From: Pseudoalteromonas sp049257235
GTDB lineage: Bacteria; Pseudomonadota; Gammaproteobacteria; Enterobacterales; Alteromonadaceae
Length of the DNA stretch: 64,000 nucleotides
Direction of reading: 5' to 3'
Assembly: GCF_049257235.1 (NCBI RefSeq)
Contig: NZ_JBMMUF010000003.1
Location: 62,001 to 126,000, forward strand
The notes under the pieces were generated by a model. It was not told where the DNA came from, ran no database searches, and saw nothing but the letters and a program-made list of their open reading frames with translations. Both the position numbers and the translations under genes were made by a program. Shown here piece by piece: positions 26,457 through 35,522 of this stretch (position 1 is the first letter of the stretch; each line of letters starts with the position of its first letter).

Positions 26457-27587
26457 TTACTGGGACACGTTGATAGCGATTTCGTTCTTTTTTCTTTGTT
26501 CACGTTTAGCTAAACGCTTGGTTCTATCAACAACATCTCCCACTAACTGGCCACATGCTGCGTCAATATCATCACCACGAGTACGACGAACAATGGTCGT
26601 GATACCCGCAGCCTGGAGTACTTTTGAGAAACGGTCGATACGCGAGTTACTTGAACGACCATACTCATTACCCGGGAATGGGTTGAATGGGATCAAGTTT
26701 ACTTTTGAAGGCGTACCTTTGAGCGTTTTCACTAACTCATGAGCGTGATCTGTGCTGTCGTTTACTTCTTGCAGCATCACGTACTCTACCGTTACTTCTT
26801 TATTCGCTTTTGAGCCATCGATATAACGACGGCACGCTGCTAAAAATTCTTCAATCGGGTATTTCTTATTAATTGGTACTAGCTCATCACGCAACTCATT
26901 GTTCGGTGCGTGTAGTGAGATTGCCAATGCTACGTCAATTTGCTCTTTAAGCAAGTCTAGCGCAGGAACGACACCGGAGGTACTTAATGTCACTCGACGT
27001 TTAGACAAACCAAACGCCCAATCATCCATCATCAGTTCCATCGCTGGAACAACGTTTTTAAGATTCAGCAATGGCTCACCCATGCCCATCATCACCACGT
27101 TAGTGATTGGACGACGCGTACTGTCACCATGCAAGCCAATGTCTTTAGCCACACGCCATACTTGGCCGATGATCTCAGACACTTTTAAGTTACGGTTAAA
27201 ACCTTGCTGCGCCGTTGAGCAGAAAGTACATTCCAGTGCACATCCAACCTGTGAAGATACACATAAGGTTGCGCGGTCTTTTTCTGGGATCCATACAGTT
27301 TCAACTTCTTGGCCACCATCAAGTAACAAAGCATATTTGATAGTGCCGTCTGCTGATGGCTGCTTCACTGAAATTTCAGGTGCGCGAATTTCACATTCAG
27401 CGCTTAAGCGCTCTTTGAGCTTCTTGTTTAAGTTGCTCATTTCGTCAAAGTTATCAACGCCAAAGTGGTAAATCCATTTCATTACCTGATCAGCACGAAA
27501 CGGCTTTTCACCAATTGATGCGAAATAGTCGCGCATACCTTGGCGATTAAAATCGAGTAAATTGATTTTTTTCTCAGATGTGGCCAT
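26457..27587 (-). CDS. rlmN: Dual-specificity rRNA/tRNA adenosine C2-methyltransferase RlmN
   Basis: 376 residues from the ATG at 27587; AGAGG is seven bases upstream, while the ATG six bases earlier is too close to it and the in-frame TTG at 27629 has no site. It is a radical SAM enzyme that methylates A2503 of 23S rRNA and A37 of some tRNAs. The cluster motif is CALECTFCSTAQQGFNRN. The C-terminal catalytic cysteine is in DDIDAACGQLVGD. It lies downstream of ndk in the conserved block. Confidence 0.97.
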   Translation of the reverse strand: MATSEKKINLLDFNRQGMRDYFASIGEKPFRADQVMKWIYHFGVDNFDEMSNLNKKLKERLSAECEIRAPEISVKQPSADGTIKYALLLDGGQEVETVWIPEKDRATLCVSSQVGCALECTFCSTAQQGFNRNLKVSEIIGQVWRVAKDIGLHGDSTRRPITNVVMMGMGEPLLNLKNVVPAMELMMDDWAFGLSKRRVTLSTSGVVPALDLLKEQIDVALAISLHAPNNELRDELVPINKKYPIEEFLAACRRYIDGSKANKEVTVEYVMLQEVNDSTDHAHELVKTLKGTPSKVNLIPFNPFPGNEYGRSSNSRIDRFSKVLQAAGITTIVRRTRGDDIDAACGQLVGDVVDRTKRLAKREQRKKNEIAINVSQ

Positions 27588-27654
27588 GAACATACCTCTG
27601 TCAGGTGGCGGATAAAACGAAGGCGGCAATTGTACACAATTTAACCATTATAGC

Positions 27655-27700
27655 AATTCCTTAGCTTACTGCGCCTAAGAGCCTAATAAGCTAAGGAATT
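27655..27700. repeat. Perfect 14-bp inverted repeat with 18-base loop
   Basis: AATTCCTTAGCTTA (27655-27668) and TAAGCTAAGGAATT (27687-27700) are exact reverse complements, in the gap between ndk and rlmN. It is separate from the ndk terminator and lacks a T-run. Confidence 0.85.
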
Positions 27701-27711
27701 ACAAAGACAAG

Positions 27712-27731
27712 AAAAGGGCCCACAGGCCCCT
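27712..27731 (-). terminator. Intrinsic terminator of ndk
   Basis: Minus strand GGGCC-TGTG-GGCCC followed by TTTTC, about 25 bases after the ndk stop. Confidence 0.7.
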
Positions 27732-27756
27732 CTCTGTATCTGCTTAGAACTCGAAA

Positions 27757-28188
27757 TTAACGAGTACGTGGGCAGATTTCTTCTTCTGAGAAGAAGTAAG
27801 CGATTTCGCGAGCAGCAGACTCAGGAGCGTCTGAACCGTGTACCGCGTTCTCGTCGATGCTGTCAGCATAGTCAGCACGAAGAGTACCAGCAGCCGCTTC
27901 AGCTGGGTTAGTAGCACCCATGATTTCACGGTTTTTACGAACTGCATCTTCACCTTCAAGAACTTGAACCATTACTGGGCCAGAAGTCATGAAAGAAACA
28001 AGGGCACCGAAGAAAGGACGCTCTTTGTGCTCAGCGTAGAAACCTTCAGCTTGCTCTTGTGAAAGGTGAACCATTTTAGATGCTACGATCTTAAGACCAG
28101 CAGTTTCGAAACGGTTGTAGATTGCACCGATGTGGTTTTTAGCTACCGCATCAGGCTTAACGATAGAGAAAGTGCGCTCTAAAGCCAT
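27757..28188 (-). CDS. ndk: Nucleoside diphosphate kinase
   Basis: 143 residues from the ATG at 28188, with GGAG six bases upstream; the in-frame TTG at 28200 overlaps that site. MALERTFSIVKPDAVAKN is the family N-terminus and the phosphorylated histidine is in ENAVHGSDAPESA near residue 117. It balances nucleoside triphosphate pools. It is the last gene of the housekeeping block before the 11-kb insert. Confidence 0.97.
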   Translation of the reverse strand: MALERTFSIVKPDAVAKNHIGAIYNRFETAGLKIVASKMVHLSQEQAEGFYAEHKERPFFGALVSFMTSGPVMVQVLEGEDAVRKNREIMGATNPAEAAAGTLRADYADSIDENAVHGSDAPESAAREIAYFFSEEEICPRTR

Positions 28189-28486
28189 GTTATGCTCCAA
28201 ATGACGTTAATTTTTAAGTGATATACTTTACCGGGCGCGAATTATACGCGCTTTAGCATGAAAATCCTACTACTACTTACACACAGCGATACTAACGTGC
28301 GATTGTGACACTTTCCTTATCATCATAACGCCCTGACACCAGAGCAATTGATGACCAAGGATCATTTTCAATAAAGCTGATCCAAATCAAAAAAGCATTG
28401 TGGTCAAAACGCTAGAATCCCCCGCTATTTTTTACCTCGGTAACATCAATATCTCAGCTGACTCGGACTCAGCCAAGGAATATACA

Positions 28487-29833
28487 ATGTCGATTTTTAC
28501 TCCAGAACTACTTAGCCCTGCGGGCAGTTTGAAAAACATGCGCTATGCCTTTGCCTATGGTGCAGACGCGGTGTATGCGGGGCAGCCTCGCTACAGTTTA
28601 CGAGTGCGCAACAACGAATTTAATCTTGCTAATTTAGAGCTCGGCATTAATGAAGCTCATGCCCAAAACAAGAAATTGTATGTGGTCTCAAACATTGCTC
28701 CGCACAACTCTAAGGTAAAAACCTACCTGCGCGACATTGAGCCTGTGATTGCCATGAAACCCGACGCACTGATCATGTCAGATCCGGGGCTTATCATGTT
28801 GGTTCGCGAGAAGTGGCCTGATATGCCCATTCACTTGAGCGTACAAGCCAACGCAGTGAACTATGCCAGTGTGCTGTTTTGGGCAAAACAAGGTGTTGAG
28901 CGGGTCATTTTATCGCGCGAGCTTTCCCTTGAAGAAATTGGCGAAATTCGGGAGCTCTGCCCGAATACTGAGCTTGAGGTATTTGTTCATGGCGCTCTGT
29001 GCATGGCCTATTCTGGTCGTTGCTTACTCAGTGGTTACATTAATAAGCGCGATCCTAATCAAGGCACGTGCACCAACGCCTGTCGTTGGAGCTACGATGT
29101 AAAACCGGCCACAGAGACAGACACAGGGGATGTAGTTCATAAGATTGACCCAACACTGGGACTGGGCGAGCCTACCAAAGAAGTGTTTATGCTTGAGGAG
29201 CAAGGTCGCCCCGGCGAATACATGCCAGCATTTGAAGATGAGCACGGCACCTACATTATGAACTCTAAAGACTTACGCGCAGTGCAATATGTAGATGCGT
29301 TGACTCGCATGGGGGTACACAGCCTAAAAATCGAAGGGCGAACTAAGTCTTTCTACTACGTTGCGCGCACAGCACAAGTGTACCGTCGTGCGATTGATGA
29401 TGCGGTGGCAGGTAAGCCATTCGATCCAAGCCTCATGAAGAGTCTTGAGCACTTAGCACACCGCGGTTATACCGAGGGCTTTTTAAAGCGCCATGCACAC
29501 CAGGATTATCAAAACTACGATTACGGTCATTCTGTATCTGACTCGCAGCAATTTGTCGGTGAGATATTGGGGCGCACCAGCAATGGCTTAGTTGAAATAG
29601 ATGTAAAGAATAAGTTCTGCACCGGACATTCACTAGAGCTTATGACACCGCAGGGCAATATCAACTTCAACCTTGAGCACATGGAAAACAAAAAAGGTGA
29701 ACGTATTGACGATGCCAAAGGCTCGGGTCATGTGGTGCGCATTCCCCTGCCTGAAGATATCGACCTCGATAAAGCTATTCTGCTGCGCAATTTAGAGCAG
29801 GGCCAAGATACGCGTAATCCTTTTAAAAAATAA
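28487..29833 (+). CDS. trhP: tRNA 5-hydroxyuridine formation protein TrhP (peptidase U32 family)
   Basis: 448 residues from the ATG at 28487, which has AAGGA seven bases upstream; 29 in-frame upstream residues look non-coding. FTPELLSPAGSLKNMRYAF opens the U32 domain, and the signature HGALCMAYSGRCLLSGYI with CTNACRW nearby gives cysteines that may hold an Fe-S cluster. E. coli TrhP (YegQ) hydroxylates U34 of several tRNAs. This is the only plus-strand gene between 28 and 34.8 kb, convergent with the glucosylglycerate cluster. Confidence 0.92.
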   Translation: MSIFTPELLSPAGSLKNMRYAFAYGADAVYAGQPRYSLRVRNNEFNLANLELGINEAHAQNKKLYVVSNIAPHNSKVKTYLRDIEPVIAMKPDALIMSDPGLIMLVREKWPDMPIHLSVQANAVNYASVLFWAKQGVERVILSRELSLEEIGEIRELCPNTELEVFVHGALCMAYSGRCLLSGYINKRDPNQGTCTNACRWSYDVKPATETDTGDVVHKIDPTLGLGEPTKEVFMLEEQGRPGEYMPAFEDEHGTYIMNSKDLRAVQYVDALTRMGVHSLKIEGRTKSFYYVARTAQVYRRAIDDAVAGKPFDPSLMKSLEHLAHRGYTEGFLKRHAHQDYQNYDYGHSVSDSQQFVGEILGRTSNGLVEIDVKNKFCTGHSLELMTPQGNINFNLEHMENKKGERIDDAKGSGHVVRIPLPEDIDLDKAILLRNLEQGQDTRNPFKK

Positions 29834-29856
29834 TCGCTCAGCTGCTCAGGGTGGCC

Positions 29857-31638
29857 TCACCCTGAGCCAACATTGGTGAGCCACATGGCCTGATACGGCT
29901 GTAATTGCACTATGTGCTCCATATCTGTGTATACCTCGCCACTGATCAAATCCTGCCATGGCTGCATGTTTACTAGGTTCAAATCACCCAACCCGAGAGT
30001 TTGTACATGATTACTGATGTTATACAGGCAAAATATACTCTGCTGACGGTCTGCACTTTGACGCCAAAAGCCAAATATTTGCTCCCCTAAATGCAACGTA
30101 AATTGCGTGGCATTCGGATGAAACGCAGCTTGTTGTGTGCGAATGCGCAATAGATTAAGCATGCCACGATGCACTTTGCCGTGCTGCGTGTTTTCATTCT
30201 CTAGCTTGCTTTGCAAATCATCAAGATGCCAACGGTGGCGGTTTATCGCACGATTGTGCTGGGTGTTATTAAAGCGTTCCACATCATTTTGTGTACCTAC
30301 AAGGCTATGGATATACAGCCCAGGTATCCCCTCAAGCGCAAACATAATGGCATGGGCACATAAAAAGCGTGCCACGGTATGCTGATCTGGGCCATGCTCT
30401 GTACCTTGCATCGCATCAATCAAAGCGATGTTAATTTCATAAGGCGATACACTGCCATCGTTATTACTGCGTAAGCTCACCTTGGCACCGAAGCGTTGCA
30501 TGCACGCCACCAGCGCATTGATTTGGCTTTCGCTGAGCAATCCCTCTACCGGGCGCAAACCAATACCATCGTGAGAAGCGATAAAATTAAAATAGGCGGT
30601 GCCATTTTGTGCTGGCGGCATACGCATCATCCACTTTTTCAACGCGGTACAGTCACCTGTACTGAGCGTATGTAAAAGCAACGGGGGCAATGAAAAGTTA
30701 TACACACAATGCGCCTCATTGGCGTTGCCAAAGTACGCGAGATTTTGCTCATTGGGGATATTGGTTTCGGTAATAATGACCGCAGAGGGTTCAACATGCT
30801 CAATTAAGGTGCGCAATAGTCTCACCATCTCATGGGTTTGCGCTAAGTTGATGCAGTTAGTGCCTATTTCTTTCCATAAAAAAGCCACGGCGTCGAGACG
30901 AAACAAACGCACACCATTTTCAAGGTAAAAACGGATAATGCGCACAAACTCAATGAGCACCTGCGCATTGGCAAAATCAAAATCGATTTGATCATGGCTG
31001 AAGGTACACCAAAGATGTTGCTCGCCTTGCGCGCTCTGCACTTTTTGCAACAAAGGTGAGGTGCGCGGGCGTACTACTTGCGATAAATCACTCTGTGGCG
31101 CGGCAGTTTTGAAGTAACCTCTACCAGGATCTATTCCCTTAACAAAGTTATCAAACCAACGACTCTTAGATGAGCAATGGTTAATCACCAAATCTGCCAT
31201 TAGGCGATAATCTTTGGCTATATCATTCACATGCTGCCATGTCCCCAGCGCCTCATTTACCTGTACATAGTTCATCACAGCAAACCCTTCATCAGAGGAG
31301 TAAGGGTAAAATGGCAAAATATGTACTGAATTAATCACCCCTTCTGTGTACTCGTCCAAAAAGTGCTTTAAGGTAACGAGAGGTGGCTCAATAGCGACTG
31401 TGTGCGGCGTATCACAGTCGGTTTTATTCACTGAGTCTCCATAGCAAATGAGCACCACATCACTTTCATCCCAACGATTTTTGTGCGGCGTTGGACTGCG
31501 AACCCTATCGCTTTGTAGCATCTCTGAAATTAATTGCGCGGCAAGCGCGCTTATCTCATCTTGCGTATATAAATCTCTGTAAATATTACTTAGTTGATGG
31601 CTCACTCGAGCCAACAGTTCACTTTCTGACGCCGCCAT
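29857..31638 (-). CDS. GH13_18 sugar phosphorylase, probably glucosylglycerate phosphorylase
   Basis: 593 residues of the sucrose phosphorylase-like GH13 subfamily. The nucleophile is the Asp of RLFRLDAVAF, the acid/base the Glu of VIITETNIPN and the third acidic residue the Asp of FIASHDGIG. Members split glucosides with phosphate. Three activities are possible by sequence alone: sucrose, glucosylglycerol or glucosylglycerate phosphorylase. The neighbours make the last most likely: glucosylglycerate plus phosphate to glucose-1-phosphate plus D-glycerate. It starts 2 bp after the glycosyltransferase stop, so it is in the same operon. No signal peptide is present. Confidence 0.82.
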   Translation of the reverse strand: MAASESELLARVSHQLSNIYRDLYTQDEISALAAQLISEMLQSDRVRSPTPHKNRWDESDVVLICYGDSVNKTDCDTPHTVAIEPPLVTLKHFLDEYTEGVINSVHILPFYPYSSDEGFAVMNYVQVNEALGTWQHVNDIAKDYRLMADLVINHCSSKSRWFDNFVKGIDPGRGYFKTAAPQSDLSQVVRPRTSPLLQKVQSAQGEQHLWCTFSHDQIDFDFANAQVLIEFVRIIRFYLENGVRLFRLDAVAFLWKEIGTNCINLAQTHEMVRLLRTLIEHVEPSAVIITETNIPNEQNLAYFGNANEAHCVYNFSLPPLLLHTLSTGDCTALKKWMMRMPPAQNGTAYFNFIASHDGIGLRPVEGLLSESQINALVACMQRFGAKVSLRSNNDGSVSPYEINIALIDAMQGTEHGPDQHTVARFLCAHAIMFALEGIPGLYIHSLVGTQNDVERFNNTQHNRAINRHRWHLDDLQSKLENENTQHGKVHRGMLNLLRIRTQQAAFHPNATQFTLHLGEQIFGFWRQSADRQQSIFCLYNISNHVQTLGLGDLNLVNMQPWQDLISGEVYTDMEHIVQLQPYQAMWLTNVGSG

Positions 31639-31640
31639 AA

Positions 31641-32882
31641 TTAGCCTGCCTTGCGAATAGACTCTGCAAATTCTTGATTATCTAATTCCACCGCTTCTTT
31701 GAGGCGTGCGAACACATCTGGTTTTGCCGACACCACGCGGTTCCAACTCGGAACAAACGGTGTTTCCATTGGATTTTCAAGGAAGTGCTGCCCCGCGTGC
31801 ATGATATTTTGTGCAAACATCTCCACCGCCTTCTCTTCTTGATGGATGTCTAAACTCAAACCATTCATCAGCGCATCATTATGGTACGTCTCGACAAAAT
31901 CGAGCGCGATACGGTAGTAAGTCGCTTTCAGTGAACGTATGGTTTCGGAGGTAAATGTTTGCCCTTGCGTTGCCAGTTTACGGAACAATGCCTTGGCGAT
32001 ATCTATCGACATTTTCGACAGGCCCGCATTCTTATCAAGCAATGATAAGTCTTGGTGTTTGTGATCATACACTTGGGCGATGTCTACTTGGCACAAACGA
32101 TTTGGCGAGTAATTACGATACATTTCAGAGAGCACGCCTATTTCTAAGCCCCAGTCGCTGGGAATACGAATATCTTTGAGTACATCTCGGCGGAATGAAA
32201 ACTCCCCAGCTAATGGGTAACGAAAGGCATCCATGTAATCAAGATACTCCGTGGTGCCAAGAACCGTTTTCAGCGAACGCAGTAATGGCGTTACCAGCAA
32301 ACGCGAAACGCGACCATTCATCTTGCCATGCGCTGAGCGAGCATAAAAGCCTTTGCAAAACTCGTAGTTAAACTGCGGATGCGCCACCGGATAGATTAAG
32401 CGCGCCAACAACTGACGGTCATAGGTAAGAATGTCGCAATCATGCAATGCAATAGATTCGACCTTTGATGCAGCTAGCATATACCCCATGCAGTACCACA
32501 CATTACGGCCTTTACCCAATTCCTTGGGTGCGACCCCGAGCTCTTGTAACTCTTTATCAAGGGCTTGCAGGCGCGGACCATCATTCCACAAAACACGATG
32601 TTTTTGCGGTAATTTATCAAAAAATTCAATAGCATAACGATACTGAGCCTCATCAGCTCTATCTAAACCAATGACTATCTCATCGAGGTAAGAAACCTCA
32701 CTTAAGTGCTCTACAATATTGGCCAATGCTGGCCCCTCTAATTCAGAGAACAACGAAGGCAAAATCAATCCCATCGGCCGCTCTTTTGAGAACTCCACCA
32801 GCTCAGCCTCTAATTCAGCTGTTGAGCGCCCTGCGATATTATGTAGCGTTGTTACTATGCCATTTTGATGAAAATCAGCCAT
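31641..32882 (-). CDS. gpgS: Glucosyl-3-phosphoglycerate synthase-like glycosyltransferase
   Basis: 413 residues from the ATG at 32882 with GGAGG nine bases upstream; a GTG at 32888 is too close to that site. It is a GT-A glycosyltransferase of the GT81 type: the metal-binding DxD is in ALHDCDILTYD, preceded by GKGRNVWYCMGYML, and SDWGLEIGVLSEM follows. The family joins glucose from a nucleotide sugar to 3-phosphoglycerate. Its start overlaps the stop of the kinase-phosphatase gene by 8 bp. That neighbour's phosphatase domain would remove the phosphate from its product. Confidence 0.82.
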   Translation of the reverse strand: MADFHQNGIVTTLHNIAGRSTAELEAELVEFSKERPMGLILPSLFSELEGPALANIVEHLSEVSYLDEIVIGLDRADEAQYRYAIEFFDKLPQKHRVLWNDGPRLQALDKELQELGVAPKELGKGRNVWYCMGYMLAASKVESIALHDCDILTYDRQLLARLIYPVAHPQFNYEFCKGFYARSAHGKMNGRVSRLLVTPLLRSLKTVLGTTEYLDYMDAFRYPLAGEFSFRRDVLKDIRIPSDWGLEIGVLSEMYRNYSPNRLCQVDIAQVYDHKHQDLSLLDKNAGLSKMSIDIAKALFRKLATQGQTFTSETIRSLKATYYRIALDFVETYHNDALMNGLSLDIHQEEKAVEMFAQNIMHAGQHFLENPMETPFVPSWNRVVSAKPDVFARLKEAVELDNQEFAESIRKAG

Positions 32883-34605
32883 ATTCACGCACCTCCGATG
32901 CTGTTAATTGATCTTTTATAAGCGCCAAGCCTTGCAGTGTTTCTTGCCAGCCTCGCGGCCCAGTTTGCACACTGAATATTGCGCATTCGCGACTCAAAAT
33001 AGGGGTTTTATTACTGGGGTTGGCAATGACAATAGCGGTATCGGCGGCTTCCAACATCGCCGCATCATTATGACTATCCCCCAACGCAATGCTGTGCAGT
33101 GGGCGATTGTATTGTTGTTGCATTAAGCCCATAAAATAACGCAGTGCCACGCCTTTATCAGCACCTTGGGTAAGATGAACAAATCGCCCACCTTTTAACA
33201 CGTCGTAACCCATGGCTTTGACTGCCGCACTAAATTCGCGCAACTGCATGGCATCACCTTGCCAATACAAGGGCTCTGAATATTCACGATTGAAAGCAAG
33301 AGCTAATGCCTCGCCTTCAAGCCCCGTCAACTTACCCACTCCTTCAAGTCCTAGCTCGGTAAAACTCGAAAAGTAATCACCGAAGTGCGCTTTGAGCACC
33401 TCGAGCACTTTCAAAAATGTGGCCTTTTGCGGACTAAATGGCACAACCCAATAGTTTTGCTCATGACGCGCCCCCTCCGGTGCACTACTAAACCAATTTT
33501 TTGGGATATAAAGCACGGCACCATTTTCAGCAATAAATGGGTCATGAATATTCAGCTTCTGACAAATTGGAATAATTTCAGCCGCAGTTTTACTGCTATT
33601 AATGACTACAGGCACTCCCGCTTGCTCGAGCTGCGTTAAAAGAGGCAATGCCTCATCACACTTATAAGTGTGATGGTCCAATAACGTGCCATCTAGGTCG
33701 GTGAAGATGACGGGTAATACCGCCCCTTTTGAGGGCAACGCATTGTGGTAGGTAGTGATGTTGCGCTCGGCATCTAACTCAAACACCACTTCACACATGT
33801 GCGGTAGTTTAATTAAGCTATGACGTGTTAGGCGTTCAAAGTAACTGATGAAGTCAGCGACTTGTTCTTTGGTCATTGTTTTCTCGGTGTGACCGACTTT
33901 CGCGATAAGCTTTTGCTCTTGTTGCCAACGCCATGCCAATACCGCATCAAAACTTGGGGCTTTGAGCATGATGCGAATATCCGCAAGGTTGAACACCTCT
34001 TGGTATTCATTCGCCAGACATGAGTTTACACAACGTCGCCAGCTACCATCGCCATCGTGAGTCGACTCCAAGTCATTAATAGGTTGCGCCAACGCGCAAT
34101 TACCTTGAGGCGGAGTGCCAACGCACCACCCCTCCAGAATAAATACGTCCACAGCATGGGTATGCTGCTGCCATTGCTCAGCGCTGACTCTATCATCATG
34201 GGCTTTATCAAAACGAGGAATCGCAATAGGCGCTTTGCCCTGGAATACCTTATCTAATACTTGACGCAGCAAAGGAATATCGTGCGTGCCTGGTACGCCT
34301 CTTGTAGCAAATAAGGGGTGTAAGTCCTGAGCCAAAGCCAGACGTTTGCTGCGCGGTAAATAGAAGTCATCAATTGAGCAAGCGCAGGCATTAAGCAGTG
34401 TTTCACTATTGATGTATTGAGCGATAAATTCAGCTAAGGTACTTTTACCTGAACCTTGAGCGCCGTTGATGACAACAAATAATGGTTTCTCTTTTGGTTT
34501 ATTCGCGATGAGTTGTTTGGCAAGCGGCTCAAAGTATTGATTAATCTGCTGTGTATATTGCGACCCCAGCTGATGCTCAGTTAAAAACACATTAAAATCC
34601 ATCAT
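32875..34605 (-). CDS. D-glycerate 3-kinase / glycosyl-3-phosphoglycerate phosphatase fusion
   Basis: 577 residues in two domains. The N-terminal half (about 1-290) is a P-loop kinase with GAQGSGKSTLAEF, SIDDFYLPR and FILEGWCVG, resembling plant-type D-glycerate 3-kinase (YggC/GLYK). The C-terminal half (about 300-570) is a HAD phosphatase of the mannosyl-3-phosphoglycerate phosphatase type, with the nucleophile in FTDLDGTLLD and GDSHNDAAML near the end. One polypeptide would make 3-phosphoglycerate from D-glycerate and dephosphorylate the glycosylated product made by the next gene. The start is the ATG at 34605, eight bases from AAGG. I do not know this fusion as a described protein. Confidence 0.85.
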   Translation of the reverse strand: MMDFNVFLTEHQLGSQYTQQINQYFEPLAKQLIANKPKEKPLFVVINGAQGSGKSTLAEFIAQYINSETLLNACACSIDDFYLPRSKRLALAQDLHPLFATRGVPGTHDIPLLRQVLDKVFQGKAPIAIPRFDKAHDDRVSAEQWQQHTHAVDVFILEGWCVGTPPQGNCALAQPINDLESTHDGDGSWRRCVNSCLANEYQEVFNLADIRIMLKAPSFDAVLAWRWQQEQKLIAKVGHTEKTMTKEQVADFISYFERLTRHSLIKLPHMCEVVFELDAERNITTYHNALPSKGAVLPVIFTDLDGTLLDHHTYKCDEALPLLTQLEQAGVPVVINSSKTAAEIIPICQKLNIHDPFIAENGAVLYIPKNWFSSAPEGARHEQNYWVVPFSPQKATFLKVLEVLKAHFGDYFSSFTELGLEGVGKLTGLEGEALALAFNREYSEPLYWQGDAMQLREFSAAVKAMGYDVLKGGRFVHLTQGADKGVALRYFMGLMQQQYNRPLHSIALGDSHNDAAMLEAADTAIVIANPSNKTPILSRECAIFSVQTGPRGWQETLQGLALIKDQLTASEVREYG

Positions 34606-34870
34606 TAAGCCCACCTTAGCTTTTCACTCATAGTACTTAGCCTAGTGCATTAGCTAGGCCAAAATTAAAAAACGTTAATAAACAAATAGATATTAATAAT
34701 GATTATTTTTCATGCACCAAATGTGTGCAATAAATGGTCTCTGTGCCCTAGCTCGCAGCGTGTTTTTTTATTTTTGTTTTAGATCAAGGTTTGGGCTGTT
34801 TTTACACTGTGGGGGATGAGTGTCGCAGTGTTTTTATGTACCATCGCGAGCCAGTTTTTAGGGGGGAGCT

Positions 34871-35122
34871 ATGGCTTTACTGATCAATGACAAATGCATT
34901 AATTGTGATATGTGTGAGCCTGAGTGCCCAAATGGGGCAATTTACATGGGCGAAGAAATTTATCAAATAGAACCCAGCAAATGTACTGAATGCGTAGGCC
35001 ATTACGACAATCCTACTTGTGTAAGCGTATGTCCGATCGACTGCATAAAACCCGATCCTGACAACAAAGAGAGCTTAGCTGAACTCGCCGATAAATACGT
35101 ACTCCTAACCCAGTCGAGCTAG
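34871..35122 (+). CDS. yfhL: YfhL family 2[4Fe-4S] ferredoxin
   Basis: 83 residues. The first cluster motif is CINCDMCEPECPNGAI, and the second is CTECVGHYDNPTCVSVCPIDC, with the longer spacing between cysteines typical of Alvin/YfhL-type ferredoxins. It is a small cytoplasmic electron carrier. The ribosome-binding site is strong (GGGGGGAG). It is divergent from the glucosylglycerate operon. A functional link to trhP, which needs reducing power and may hold an Fe-S cluster, is only a possibility. Confidence 0.92.
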   Translation: MALLINDKCINCDMCEPECPNGAIYMGEEIYQIEPSKCTECVGHYDNPTCVSVCPIDCIKPDPDNKESLAELADKYVLLTQSS

Positions 35123-35144
35123 TTCAGCTAATAAAGTAATCATA

Positions 35145-35384
35145 TTACTTCGCTTGTTTTGAAGGCTTAACAGATACCTCATTAGGCTGGGGCTTTTTAG
35201 TATCTAACACCCAATTCACTGCTGTTTCTTTAAGTGACTTCTTTTGAGACTCAACAAGATGTGCCAATGCCTCTTGCGCCGCCTGCTTCACTGCTGTTTC
35301 AATTTCTTGAGTCAATGTTGAAGCTTGGCTCATTGTGCTCATCATAAGTACGCCTGCAAATAATGTGATGTAACGTGCTTTCAT
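35145..35384 (-). CDS. Small exported protein of unknown function (79 aa)
   Basis: 79 residues from the ATG at 35384 with AAGGAAA seven bases upstream; the longer open frame begins far inside the 5' untranslated region. A signal peptide covers about residues 1-22 (KARYITLFAGVLMMSTMSQA). The mature part is helical (TLTQEIETAVKQAAQEALAH) and ends basic and Pro/Lys-rich. I do not recognise it. Upstream are a sigma-54-like promoter and two palindromes, so it is probably induced by a specific activator. It is convergent with the ferredoxin gene. Confidence 0.72.
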   Translation of the reverse strand: MKARYITLFAGVLMMSTMSQASTLTQEIETAVKQAAQEALAHLVESQKKSLKETAVNWVLDTKKPQPNEVSVKPSKQAK

Positions 35385-35442
35385 AATCGTTTCCTTTATC
35401 GCTTTAAAAAGTGTCGTAGCCTTATTGCTACACCTTTTATAT

Positions 35443-35458
35443 ATCAAGGCGCGTGCCA
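35443..35458 (-). promoter_or_regulatory. Candidate sigma-54 promoter of the small exported protein
   Basis: Minus strand TGGCACGCGCCTTGAT matches the -24/-12 consensus (TGGCACG, four bases, TTGCW) except for A in place of C in the -12 element. The distance to the ATG at 35384 leaves a 5' untranslated region of about 50 bases that itself can fold (GTAGC...GCTAC). Confidence 0.55.
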
Positions 35459-35522
35459 AAAATTAAAAAGCAACAAAATCAGAAATTTAAATATTTTTGA
35501 GACTCATTAAATAGTGAATTAA

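Noticed and set aside
26899..27471. 190-residue plus-strand frame opposite rlmN
   Set aside because: rlmN on the other strand has all expected motifs; this frame has no start signal or similarity I can see.
34774..34787. FNR-like box TTGTTTTAGATCAA before the ferredoxin gene
   Set aside because: One half-site is imperfect, and the distance to the only -10 candidate (TACACT at 34803) is about 7 bases too short for a class II FNR promoter.
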